Source of the DNA: Deltaproteobacteria bacterium
GTDB taxonomy: Bacteria; Desulfobacterota; Desulfobacteria; Desulfobacterales; B30-G6
NCBI GenBank assembly: GCA_003647375.1
Contig: QMMS01000035.1
Coordinates: 1 to 22,225 of the forward strand
DNA length: 22,225 bases
Reading direction: 5' to 3'
The notes beneath the pieces were generated by a model that did not search any database, was not told the DNA's origin, and worked only from the letters and a program-made list of their open reading frames with translations. Made by a program: the position numbers and the translations under genes. Numbering within the stretch: position 1 is the stretch's first letter; each line of letters begins with the position of its first letter. Shown piece by piece: positions 7,620 through 15,570 of the stretch.

Positions 7620-7850
7620 GTGACAATAACCCGAGTATTTAAATCAGGCAATAGTCAGGCTGTAAGATTGCCAAAAGAATTCTCAGTCAGCAGTAAGGTG
7701 TTAGAGATTTTCCGGCGTGGAGACGAAATTGTGCTCCGGGAAACATCTAAAGGATTGGCTCGAGCATTTGAATTGTTGACCGAACTTCCCGATGATTTTC
7801 TTGCCGATGGCCGCCAGGATTCATCGCCACAACATCGTGAGGGATTGTAA
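7620..7850 (+). CDS. vapB: VapB-type antitoxin (AbrB/SpoVT swapped-hairpin DNA-binding family)
   Basis: A 76-residue antitoxin. The N-terminus TRVFKSGNSQAVRLPKEF is the classic VapB AbrB-fold signature, which dimerises to bind the operator. The C-terminal part (about residues 45-76, LARAFELLTELPDDFLADGR) would wrap the toxin. GTG 7620 is chosen as start because it gives the usual VapB N-terminus and is preceded by a strong purine-rich ribosome site AGAAGGGGG (7605-7613). An in-frame TTG at 7596 has no such support. The stop TAA overlaps the vapC ATG by one base (TAATG), so translation is coupled. The promoter carries a tandem palindrome that is the likely VapB target. Confidence 0.93.
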   Translation: MTITRVFKSGNSQAVRLPKEFSVSSKVLEIFRRGDEIVLRETSKGLARAFELLTELPDDFLADGRQDSSPQHREGL

Positions 7851-8257
7851 TGACTGTGCGCTATTTGTTGGATACCAATATTTGTATCTACATTCAACGT
7901 CAAAGACCCGAAAAAGTATTAGCGCGTTTCCAAAAGCTCAAACCTGGCGATGCTGCTATATCAGTTATCACATGGGGAGAGCTGCTTTATGGTGCCGAAA
8001 AAAGTAAACAGCGCAAAAAGGTTTTGCAGTTGCTTGCGGAGTTCAAGTCTTTTATTCCTGTTTTACCAATTTCTGAAAACACCGGGAATACATATGGGGT
8101 CATCCGCGCATCACTGGAGTCCAAAGGAACACCTATCGGCAATAACGATTTGTGGATCGCAGCACACGCAAAAGCGGCAGCTCTTACACTTGTTACCAAC
8201 AATGAAAGGGAGTTTCAACGCGTGCCTGGTTTAAAAATACAAAATTGGTTTGGTTGA
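7850..8257 (+). CDS. vapC: VapC-type PIN-domain ribonuclease toxin
   Basis: A 135-residue PIN-domain endoribonuclease that cuts tRNA or rRNA when freed from VapB. All acidic metal ligands are present: D8 in YLLDTN, E44 in ITWGELLYG, D100 in GNNDLWIAAHA, and the last site around T116-N118 with E119/E121 in LVTNNEREF. The length and the closing VPGLKIQNW block are typical of the VapC group found with AbrB-type VapB. It appears intact and active. It ends 31 bp before the left inverted repeat of the RAYT element, so the toxin-antitoxin operon and the transposase unit are directly adjacent. Confidence 0.95.
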   Translation: MTVRYLLDTNICIYIQRQRPEKVLARFQKLKPGDAAISVITWGELLYGAEKSKQRKKVLQLLAEFKSFIPVLPISENTGNTYGVIRASLESKGTPIGNNDLWIAAHAKAAALTLVTNNEREFQRVPGLKIQNWFG

Positions 8258-8271
8258 CTTTCCTGTTTCCA

Positions 8272-8295
8272 TAAATAGGGGTCTAAATAGGGGTC
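8272..8295. repeat. 12-bp tandem duplication at left edge of RAYT element
   Basis: TAAATAGGGGTC occurs twice without a gap (8272-8283, 8284-8295). The second copy runs into the left inverted repeat of the transposase unit. Confidence 0.7.
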
Positions 8296-8315
8296 AAGTC
8301 TGCCCTTGACTCTTA
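8289..8315 (+). repeat. Left inverted REP-like hairpin of RAYT unit
   Basis: A 27-bp sequence beginning AGGGGTCAAGTCTGCC matches the reverse complement of 9301-9327 at 26 of 27 positions. Inside it, GTCAAG (8293-8298) and CTTGAC (8305-8310) form a 6-bp hairpin with a 6-nt loop, preceded by a G-rich 5' flank as in REP sequences. Confidence 0.85.
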
Positions 8316-8341
8316 CTGCCTGTGATGATAGGCATCAATCC

Positions 8342-9322
8342 ATGTCTCGACCTCTTAGAATAGCATATCCCGGTGCTTGGTATCATGTCATGAACCGAGG
8401 ACGCAGAGCAGAGTATATATTTTTAGATAAACTTGATTACAAGGTGTTTGTTGAGTTGCTTCAGGAAACTTCGGAGGCGTGGAATATTCGAATCGCCGCA
8501 TACTCCCTGATGCCAAACCACTACCACATGCTTATCCAGACGCCGGACGCGAATATTTCTCGAGCCATGCGGCACGTAAGTGGCGTATATACTCAGCGCT
8601 TCAATAGTCGACACCATCATGATGGTCAGCTTTTTCGCGGCCGATACAAATCCATTCTGGTCCACGGCGACAGTTACCTTCTTCAGTTAGTACGTTACAT
8701 CCATCGAAACCCGTTAAAAGCTGGATTGGTCGAAGATATGGATACTTATATCTGGAGCAGCCACAAGGCTTATCTATCAATTGCAAAAAAATGGAACTGG
8801 CTTCATAAAGAATTCATTTTAGACCTTTTGTCCGGTGATAAAAAGGCTCGAATAAGCTCATACCGGCGATTCGTGGCCATCGATGAGGATGATAAACTAT
8901 TACGGAACATGGAGCGAAAAAAATGGCCATCTTTGCTTGGCCCCCAGGAGTTTATAGATTGGGTAAAAACCACGTATAGAGATCTTAAAGGCAGTGATGA
9001 AATGCCGCAAATAAGAGAGCTGAACGTTGATTCTGAAGGGATTATTCGTAGCGTGTGCGATTACTATAACATAAAACGCAAGGATCTGCTTACATCTAAA
9101 AGAGGAAACTTTAATGAACCCAGATGCGTGGCAATCTATCTGATGCGCAAATTGCGTCGTGACAGGCTCAAAGAAATAGGGAAAGTCTTTGAGATGGATA
9201 AATACAGTTCCGTAAGCAGTATAATCGAGCGGTTGAAAACTCGGATGCAAAATGACTTGAAACTCAAAATGCGTGTCAATAAGATGGAAAAACAATTGAC
9301 TAAGAGTCAAGAGCAGACTTGA
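8342..9322 (+). CDS. REP-associated tyrosine transposase (RAYT, Y1/HUH family) with DnaA domain IV-like C-terminus
   Basis: A 326-residue transposase of the IS200-like TnpA-REP group. The N-terminus SRPLRIAYPGAWYHVMNRG is the family signature. The HUH metal motif is H60-Y61-H62 in LMPNHYHMLIQTP, and the likely nucleophile is Y119 in VRYIHRNPLKAGLV, by analogy with other RAYTs. Residues about 234-305 (IIRSVCDYYNIKRKDLL, PRCVAIYLMRKL, LKEIGKVFEMDKYSSVSSII) resemble the DnaA domain IV helix-turn-helix. ATG 8342 is chosen because homologues begin here; an in-frame TTG at 8306 lies inside the left repeat. The stop codon TGA (9320-9322) and the last residues are encoded by the right repeat. The gene looks intact. 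Confidence 0.9.
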   Translation: MSRPLRIAYPGAWYHVMNRGRRAEYIFLDKLDYKVFVELLQETSEAWNIRIAAYSLMPNHYHMLIQTPDANISRAMRHVSGVYTQRFNSRHHHDGQLFRGRYKSILVHGDSYLLQLVRYIHRNPLKAGLVEDMDTYIWSSHKAYLSIAKKWNWLHKEFILDLLSGDKKARISSYRRFVAIDEDDKLLRNMERKKWPSLLGPQEFIDWVKTTYRDLKGSDEMPQIRELNVDSEGIIRSVCDYYNIKRKDLLTSKRGNFNEPRCVAIYLMRKLRRDRLKEIGKVFEMDKYSSVSSIIERLKTRMQNDLKLKMRVNKMEKQLTKSQEQT

Positions 9323-9327
9323 CCCCT
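9301..9327 (-). repeat. Right inverted REP-like hairpin of RAYT unit
   Basis: Inverted partner of 8289-8315 (26/27). GTCAAG (9306-9311), loop AGCAGA, CTTGAC (9318-9323). It encodes the last six codons and the stop of the RAYT gene, and a TTG at 9319-9321 overlaps that stop (TTGA) in frame with the next gene. Confidence 0.85.
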
Positions 9328-10026
9328 TATCCTTTGAAATTATTTCTATATCCCGTATTCTTAAAAGTTGAAACGCTCATCTTAGGTCTGATTATCGGCA
9401 CAGCTATGTGCCTGCTACCGGCAGGCAAGGTGCTGTCGCAAGAGGCAATAGGGCCATTAACCGGGCATGCTTTCTACGGTAAGATGATCATTCCGAATAA
9501 TAATTCGGACATTGAGGGAAATGACTTCGACATCAATATTTTCGGTGCTGATGCGCAAAGCCCATACGGCGGGGGTCTACTAAAGTATGGCATCGAAACC
9601 GGCGCCATTTTCAGCATTGACAGCAATGTTAAACATTTTCGCGCATCTTCCGGAAGAAACGGCGGCACGGTTGCGGTTGCGGCGGAAGTCGACTTCTTTA
9701 TGATGGACTATTTTTTCGGCGGGTATCTCGGCCTTGAACCATCAAAATGGCTTCGCCTATATGTGGGTGCCGGCCCCTTGCTTATCTGGGGAATGCAGTC
9801 GACCGACCCAAAAAAATCGGATTCCGAAGAAGTTAACTCTAATTCAGAAATCGAGTTTGGCGCCGGTTTATATGCTCGAGCAGGTATTGATATCTTTTTA
9901 TCGGAACAATTCGGGCTAAATATGGGAGCCCGAATTAACGAAACGACACTGAGCTTTGACGATACGGCAGGAAATGTTGACATCGAAGGCTTGCAGTACT
10001 ATTTCGGTATCGCATTTCGTTTTTAA
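9319..10026 (+). CDS. Outer-membrane beta-barrel protein, unknown function
   Basis: Up to 235 residues. A hydrophobic signal-like segment (about residues 17-33, TLILGLIIGTAMCLLPA) ends near VLSQEA, a plausible signal-peptidase site. The mature part alternates polar and apolar residues with many G, Y, F and aromatic pairs, as in small outer-membrane barrels. It ends YYFGIAFRF with a C-terminal Phe, the classic recognition signal for BAM-mediated insertion. The start is uncertain. TTG 9319 lies in the right RAYT repeat and overlaps the RAYT stop; TTG 9334 gives a tidy signal peptide beginning MKLF; ATG 9406 would cut the signal. The original 5' end may have been replaced by the element. Ligand and role are unknown. 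Confidence 0.72.
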   Translation: MTPYPLKLFLYPVFLKVETLILGLIIGTAMCLLPAGKVLSQEAIGPLTGHAFYGKMIIPNNNSDIEGNDFDINIFGADAQSPYGGGLLKYGIETGAIFSIDSNVKHFRASSGRNGGTVAVAAEVDFFMMDYFFGGYLGLEPSKWLRLYVGAGPLLIWGMQSTDPKKSDSEEVNSNSEIEFGAGLYARAGIDIFLSEQFGLNMGARINETTLSFDDTAGNVDIEGLQYYFGIAFRF

Positions 10027-10114
10027 TCTATTTTCCTGTTGGGGTATGCCTTTGCTGAACCAGGGGTTGCTATGCTTTCAAGTGTATGATTCCAGAAAGG
10101 ATTACAGATAAGTC

Positions 10115-11380
10115 ATGATTAAATTCATTCACGCAGCCGATGTCCACCTGGATAGCCCGCTTCATCGCTTGGAAGCGTATGAGGGCGCGCCGGCCGAAGA
10201 AATCCGTCAGGCATCCCGACGTGCTTTCGAGAATTTGATCGATCTTGCCATAGATGAATCCGTTGATTTCGTTTTGATTGCCGGTGATTTGTTTGACGGC
10301 AGCTGGAAAGATTATAATACAGGGCTTTATTTCATCGCACAAATCAGCCGATTGAAGGCACGCAGCATCGCTGTTTTTCTCATTTCCGGTAACCACGATG
10401 CCACCGGCCAAATGACCCGTTCCCTGCCATACCCGGACAACGTCCATCATTTTTCCCACTTGAAGCCGGAAACAAAAAGATTGGATCATCTTAAAGTGGC
10501 TGTCCATGGCCAGAGCTTTTCAACAGCAGCGGTTATAGATAATTTAGCCCTTTCTTATCCGGAACCTATCCCGGAATATTTCAATATCGGATTGTTGCAC
10601 ACCAGCCTTACCGGAAGGGAGGGACACGAAAACTACGCTCCCTGTGCTTTGGATGACCTCAAAAACAAAGGCTATGATTACTGGGCTCTGGGTCACGTGC
10701 ATCAATATGAGATGGTTTGTGAGGATCCACCCATTGTTTTCCCGGGCTGTACTCAGGGTCGCCACATCAAAGAAACCGGCATCAAAGGATGCGTGTTGGT
10801 CACGATAGCTGAAGGAACCGGTCCCGAAGTTGTTCAATATCCCCTTGATGTGATTCGCTGGGAGCTTCTGGATATAGATCTAAACAGTGCTGAAACAAAG
10901 CAGGCCTGCCTCTCTCTGTTTGTGGATGTCATGGAAAAGCAAGTGATTTTGCACGAACCGCTGCCGGTCATTGCCCGGGTGGTTTTTACGGGAAAAACGT
11001 CAGCCCACACGCTTATCAGTGGTGATCCGGTATATTGGAAAGAGGCGGTTCGGGCTGCAGCGATCTCCAATTTCGGTGAGCGAGCGTGGATCGAAAAAGT
11101 AAGTGTTTCCACGCGACCCGGTACCAGGGGAAAAGAAAAACCCACGGAATCCGGTCCCATACTGGAACTGAAGCGGCTTGTGGCAGATATTAAAACGGAT
11201 GAAGACAGTCTGCTGGCCCTCGGCAACGAATTGGAAGGCCTTTTTCGGAAACTTCCGGCCGAGTACAAACAGGGCGAAGAGGCGATTGATCCTGGAAATC
11301 CACAGACAATCAGTCGGATTGTCGAGCAGGCGCACGCAGTGCTCGAACAGGGATTGAAAGGGGAAGCTTCCGGATCATGA
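10115..11380 (+). CDS. YhaO/SbcD-like metallophosphoesterase, DNA repair exonuclease subunit
   Basis: A 421-residue calcineurin-like phosphoesterase of the Mre11/SbcD superfamily. Metal and catalytic motifs are present: D9-x-H11 (HAADVHLDSP), D58 in AGDLFDG, N93-H94-D95 in SGNHDA, a His in GLLHTSLTG, and GHVH in YWALGHVHQYE. The remaining 200 residues form a capping and C-terminal region. The opening, with HLDSPL soon after the first motif, and the pairing with a YhaN-like ATPase fit the YhaO branch better than classical SbcD. The stop overlaps the next ATG by 4 nt (ATGA), so the two subunits should be made together. The expected activity is Mn-dependent nuclease on DNA ends, used in repair. 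Confidence 0.9.
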   Translation: MIKFIHAADVHLDSPLHRLEAYEGAPAEEIRQASRRAFENLIDLAIDESVDFVLIAGDLFDGSWKDYNTGLYFIAQISRLKARSIAVFLISGNHDATGQMTRSLPYPDNVHHFSHLKPETKRLDHLKVAVHGQSFSTAAVIDNLALSYPEPIPEYFNIGLLHTSLTGREGHENYAPCALDDLKNKGYDYWALGHVHQYEMVCEDPPIVFPGCTQGRHIKETGIKGCVLVTIAEGTGPEVVQYPLDVIRWELLDIDLNSAETKQACLSLFVDVMEKQVILHEPLPVIARVVFTGKTSAHTLISGDPVYWKEAVRAAAISNFGERAWIEKVSVSTRPGTRGKEKPTESGPILELKRLVADIKTDEDSLLALGNELEGLFRKLPAEYKQGEEAIDPGNPQTISRIVEQAHAVLEQGLKGEASGS

Positions 11381-14300
11381 AAATCAGCCGTATGCAGCTT
11401 GTCGCTTTTGGTCCGTTTACGAAATCGTCGCTTGATTTTTCACGTGGTGATACAGATTTCCACATGGTGTACGGTCCCAATGAGGCGGGCAAGAGCTGTG
11501 CCCTCTCGGCTTTTCGATACATGCTTTTCGGGATCCCCGTCCGCACATCGTACAGCTTTCTGCACCCGAATCCCAGCCTGCGTATCGGTGCCCGGTTGGT
11601 GAAGGGTGATGGTACAGAAATCGAATTCATCCGGCGCAAGGGAAATGTAAAGACACTGCGTGGTTCGGACGATGAAACGGTTTTAGACGAAGAGACGCTT
11701 GTATCGTTTCTTGGCGGTGTTGGCCAGGATCACTTCAAACAAATGTTTGCCATTGGACACGATGACTTGATTGCCGGGGGGCAGGAAATTGTCACCGGGG
11801 GTGGCAGCGTAGGTCAGGCCCTGTTTGCCGCCGGTGCTGGCCTCGTACGGCTTCAGAGTCTCCAGAAAAAACTGGAGCAGGTATGTGAAGATCTCTTCAA
11901 ACCCAGCGGTTCAAAACCCCACATCAACAGCACCCTATCATCCCTGAAAATAGCCAGGAAAAGCCAGAAAGATGCACTGCTTCCGGGAAAAACATGGAAG
12001 CTTCACCACAAAAACCTTCACGACGCCAAACACAAACTAGGTCAATTGCAGCAGAAATCAGGGCAGCTGAAGCAGGAAAGCAACAAGTTGGAGCGCATCT
12101 GGAAGGCGTTGCCCATGATTGCCCGGAAAAAAGAGATCGAAAAGGAACTGCCGGATTACAATGGTGTGCCGGAACTACCGGAAGACTTCGGGGATAGACG
12201 TCGAGCCATTGAGAATGATTTAAAGATTGCCACCAATGATTTTGACCGGATCTGTGCAACCATCCAGGTGTTACAGGAACAAATAGATGCTTTATCAATA
12301 CCGGCGGGACTGCTCCAGCACGAGACAAGCATAGAGGAACTCCAGCAGGAACTGGGAGCCTGCCGAAAAGGCCGGAAGGACAGGCCGGATCGAGAAGGCA
12401 TGATGCGGGCTCTAAAAAAACAGGCCTCGGACAAACTTGCGGCAATCAGGTCAACCGCCCTATCCGACCGCGGCAAAAGCCTAAAGCTTCCTCCCTCTGT
12501 TGTGGGAGAAATTCAGGATATGGGCATACGTTTCGAACGCCTGACCACACGACTTGATACAGCCCGGGAGCAATACCGTAAGATAGAGACACAAATCAGC
12601 ACCCTGTCGGATCAAAAAAAAGGGTTGGCCTCACCTTCGGACATGGCTTCATTAATAATCGCCTTGCAAACAGCCCAGGACGCCGGGCCCCTGGAAAAGC
12701 AGATCTCACAAACTCAAGCCGAAAGGGAAAGTCGAAAACAATCATTGAACATTACCATTAAGCAATTACCCATTTGGTCCGGGTCGCTTGAAAACATTGA
12801 TGCCCTTCCTTTCCCTTCAAAGGAAAGTGTTGATCGATTCGAAACACAATTCAGCCACTTTTCTCATGCACAAGATAAGCTGGAGGAAAACCGGCAAACA
12901 ATTGAAAAGGAAATGTTTCAGATCGAAGCCGATCTGAATGCTATCGCGCTTTCCCATGATGTCCCCACCGAAACCGATTTGGAAACGGCCCGAATCATTC
13001 GCGAAAATGGCTGGGGTTTGATTCGGGAAAAACTGGAAGGCGGCGAACCGCCACTCGAAGAAATAGATACATTTGCCAAGCAAATTGGCAATTCATCCAA
13101 TCTGCCGGACGCTTTTGAGATAAGTGTTGAAGAGGCGGACAACATTGCCGACCGCCTCAGGAGAGAGGCCGAGCAGGTCAGCAAAAAGGGTATGCTTGAA
13201 GCCCGAAAACACTTGTGTCAAAAAAACAAGAAGCTTCATGATGAAAAGTTCAAAACCTCAAAGGCCAAACAGACTGAAATACGTGAAGCGTGGCAGAAGT
13301 TGTGGGAACCCAGCGGCATTCAACCCCTCTCTCCTAAAGAGATGCACGCTTGGTTATCGGAGGTTTCGGCCATCCGCGACAAACTGGCGGACCTTCGTTC
13401 TGAGCAGGCTAGGATCGACGGCATGAATTCGGAAGCCGGTATGTTGAAAACCCGGATCACTCAGGACCTTAAGGAAACCGGGTACCCAATTGACAAGAAC
13501 CTTAGCCTTTTGCAATTGATCGGCGTTGCAAAAACGCATGTTGACTCTAACGAATCCCTGAAGATGCAGATCACATCCATCGATAAAGAACACATCGGTC
13601 AGCTGAACGAAAAGAAGGATATCAAAGCAACCATTGCCAATATAGAAAGCGATCTTGAGCAATGGAAGATAAGGTGGGGTAAAAACGTCGAAAAAATAGG
13701 TCTGGATGCCGAAGTAAGCCCTGCAGCTGCCATGGTGGTGATCGACAGTATTCGCGAAGCAAAGGTGCTGATGGACGAAGCCGATGTTCTGAGAAAGCGT
13801 ATTGAGGGCATCGATCGTGACACCGATGCTTTCCGGAAACAGGTGAATTACCTTGTGGACAACGTTGCCTCAGACCTTAAAGATGAAATGCCGGAAAGGG
13901 CTGCCGAGCTTCTCAACGCCAGACTCACCCTTGCAAGAGAATCGCAGTCAAAACGAAAAAGCCTGGACAAACAAATAATTAAGACCACAGAAGAACGGCA
14001 AGTTGCCCAAAAAAGAATTGCCGACACATCCACGTTAATGGAATCCATCTGCCACGAGGCACGCTGTAAAAGCGCTGAAGATTTGGAACAGGTAGAAAAA
14101 CGTTCAAATATCCGCCGGCAGAAAGTCAAAGACCTTGAGGAGATAGAGGCACGTATTCGGGACCTCAGCGCCGGCGCAACAGTGGCGGAATTTATTGCCG
14201 ACGCTTCAACCATAGAAGCTGATAGCGTTTCCCCGGAGTTGGAACGTCTGGAGAGCGATATCAAGGCACTGGAATCGGAACGGTCTGAACTGGACCAGGC

Positions 14301-14898
14301 CATAGGAACCGAGAATGCGGAGTTAAAGCGGATGGATGGGAGTGCCGAGGCTGCCGGTCACGCAGAAAAAGCCGAACGGCTTATGGCAAGCCTGGAATCA
14401 GATGTGGAAACATATGCCCGAATGAAAATCGCCTCCGTCATTCTTGCCCGTACCATAGAGCAATACCGGGAAAAACACCAGGGACCATTGATCCAACGGG
14501 CGAGCGAACTGTTTTCACAGATGACAATTGGCTCTTTCAGCGGCGTGCGTGCTGACTATGACGACAAGGGCACCCCGATCCTGGTGGGCATTCGACCGGA
14601 AAGTGGACAGCCGGTTATGGTGACCGGCATGAGCGACGGCACAGCCGACCAGTTATACCTGGCTCTCAGACTTGCCAGCCTGGAACAATTTCTGGAAAAT
14701 AACGAACCTCTACCTTTTGTGGTAGATGATATCCTGTTGCGGTTTGACGATAAAAGGGCTCTGGCCACGCTTGAAGTACTGGCCTACCTTTCTGAAAAAA
14801 CCCAGGTGATCTTTTTCACCCATCACAGGCATTTGCTGGATCTGGCCCATGGTGGAATGAAGAAAGCTTTGAGCCTAACCGTGCACAACATGGGTTAA
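11377..14898 (+). CDS. YhaN/Rad50-like AAA ATPase, partner of the upstream nuclease
   Basis: A 1173-residue SMC-type ATPase. Walker A GPNEAGKS is at residues 33-40, followed by the YhaN-typical N-terminal block (GHDDLIAGG, GGGSVGQALFAAGAGL). About residues 180-1010 are largely heptad-rich, charged coiled coil broken by loops. The C-terminal lobe has the signature region GMSDGTADQLYLALRLASLEQFL, Walker B/D-loop LPFVVDDILLRFDD, and an H-loop-like FFTHHRHLLDLA. No CxxC zinc hook is seen in the coiled coil, so it differs from Rad50/SbcC and agrees with the YhaN group. It overlaps the nuclease gene by 4 nt. Inferred role: ATP-gated clamp for the YhaO-like nuclease in DNA end processing. No terminator is obvious downstream. 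Confidence 0.92.
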   Translation: MKISRMQLVAFGPFTKSSLDFSRGDTDFHMVYGPNEAGKSCALSAFRYMLFGIPVRTSYSFLHPNPSLRIGARLVKGDGTEIEFIRRKGNVKTLRGSDDETVLDEETLVSFLGGVGQDHFKQMFAIGHDDLIAGGQEIVTGGGSVGQALFAAGAGLVRLQSLQKKLEQVCEDLFKPSGSKPHINSTLSSLKIARKSQKDALLPGKTWKLHHKNLHDAKHKLGQLQQKSGQLKQESNKLERIWKALPMIARKKEIEKELPDYNGVPELPEDFGDRRRAIENDLKIATNDFDRICATIQVLQEQIDALSIPAGLLQHETSIEELQQELGACRKGRKDRPDREGMMRALKKQASDKLAAIRSTALSDRGKSLKLPPSVVGEIQDMGIRFERLTTRLDTAREQYRKIETQISTLSDQKKGLASPSDMASLIIALQTAQDAGPLEKQISQTQAERESRKQSLNITIKQLPIWSGSLENIDALPFPSKESVDRFETQFSHFSHAQDKLEENRQTIEKEMFQIEADLNAIALSHDVPTETDLETARIIRENGWGLIREKLEGGEPPLEEIDTFAKQIGNSSNLPDAFEISVEEADNIADRLRREAEQVSKKGMLEARKHLCQKNKKLHDEKFKTSKAKQTEIREAWQKLWEPSGIQPLSPKEMHAWLSEVSAIRDKLADLRSEQARIDGMNSEAGMLKTRITQDLKETGYPIDKNLSLLQLIGVAKTHVDSNESLKMQITSIDKEHIGQLNEKKDIKATIANIESDLEQWKIRWGKNVEKIGLDAEVSPAAAMVVIDSIREAKVLMDEADVLRKRIEGIDRDTDAFRKQVNYLVDNVASDLKDEMPERAAELLNARLTLARESQSKRKSLDKQIIKTTEERQVAQKRIADTSTLMESICHEARCKSAEDLEQVEKRSNIRRQKVKDLEEIEARIRDLSAGATVAEFIADASTIEADSVSPELERLESDIKALESERSELDQAIGTENAELKRMDGSAEAAGHAEKAERLMASLESDVETYARMKIASVILARTIEQYREKHQGPLIQRASELFSQMTIGSFSGVRADYDDKGTPILVGIRPESGQPVMVTGMSDGTADQLYLALRLASLEQFLENNEPLPFVVDDILLRFDDKRALATLEVLAYLSEKTQVIFFTHHRHLLDLAHGGMKKALSLTVHNMG

Positions 14899-15095
14899 AC
14901 GGAAACTGGCGGTTGAAAAACATTCGAAAGAAACGAAACTTATAATCAAAGGAGCGTCCCTTATTTTTCCCAAGCGATACCACGTACAAAGGTCTGCGGG
15001 GGTTCGTTTTAAAGTCGGGCAACTGTCTGAGATCGTTAGGCTCCGTTAGGCCCGCAGCATAATAAGATAGATGGTTACAAACATGCGGTAATGGA

Positions 15096-15371
15096 TTATC
15101 GTTTCGATCTTTCAAGTTTAATTGTTACAAGATTGTGGCTGTCCGGACACTGCAGGCTGATAGTATCACCATGCCACCACGGTAACGATCCACCGAATTG
15201 AAATGTTTGCAGGCTCGGGAAAATGTCGTGATAAAACCAGCCACATAGGCCCGCAGGATTATGACAACTGATCTCAAAGGATTCGCCCACCTTGTGACCT
15301 GCACCGCATGTTCCTTCTGAGCCTGTAATGGTTGCGACAACTTTGTAACCTATCTCTGGACTTTTGGCCAT
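15096..15371 (-). CDS. TIGR04076-family small protein, function unknown
   Basis: A 91-residue soluble protein matching the TIGR04076 family pattern: YKVVATITGSEGTCGAGHKVG, then F-E-I, a PAGLCGWFYHDIFPSL block, FGGSLPW, a late CPD, and a closing VTIKLERSKR. Four cysteines are spread through it, two of them in the conserved C-G and LCGW positions. The family is common in anaerobes and has no established biochemical role that I know of. A strong ribosome site AAGGAGGAA (complement of 15379-15387) sits 7 nt before the ATG. It is transcribed divergently from the PilZ gene. The stretch 14899-15095 upstream of its stop contains no gene that I can support. Confidence 0.85.
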   Translation of the reverse strand: MAKSPEIGYKVVATITGSEGTCGAGHKVGESFEISCHNPAGLCGWFYHDIFPSLQTFQFGGSLPWWHGDTISLQCPDSHNLVTIKLERSKR

Positions 15372-15464
15372 TTTGCAATTCCTCCTTAAACCTGAACTGA
15401 ATCAGATTGGTTCAAACCATACTTTACTACAATTATCTGACGGTTCTCAACATTTAGTTGTTAC

Positions 15465-15493
15465 TTGACAAAATTTTCATATTTCTGTAAAAT
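15465..15493 (+). promoter_or_regulatory. Strong sigma70-like promoter for PilZ gene
   Basis: A perfect -35 TTGACA (15465-15470), exactly 17-bp spacer, and -10 TAAAAT (15488-15493, 5 of 6). It lies about 78 bp upstream of the PilZ-protein ATG in a very AT-rich segment. Confidence 0.7.
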
Positions 15494-15570
15494 ATTTTTT
15501 ATTGTTTGGGAAACAACCTTTCTGGAATCAAGGTATCCTTTAAAAAGATTCCTTACTACTTGGTGATACG

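Larger units (their letters stand above)
8289..9327 (+). mobile_element. REPtron-like unit: RAYT gene between inverted REP-like hairpins
   Basis: A 1.04-kb unit formed by the left repeat (8289-8315), the RAYT gene and the right repeat (9301-9327) in opposite orientation. Single RAYT genes flanked by inverted REPs are a known arrangement. It separates vapBC from the outer-membrane protein gene. Whether it is still mobile cannot be told. No target duplication is clear, apart from the 12-bp tandem repeat on the left. Confidence 0.7.

Noticed and set aside
7412..7642. A 76-residue + strand frame upstream of vapB
   Set aside because: It runs through the vapBC promoter, operator and ribosome site in another frame and looks like no protein family.
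11924..12445. A 173-residue frame opposite the YhaN-like gene
   Set aside because: Its Pro/Cys/Ser-rich composition mirrors the coiled-coil coding strand; no independent evidence.
14816..15115. A 99-residue - strand frame at the end of the YhaN-like gene
   Set aside because: It overlaps the ATPase 3' end and the TIGR04076 gene, shows no motif, and has no ribosome site.
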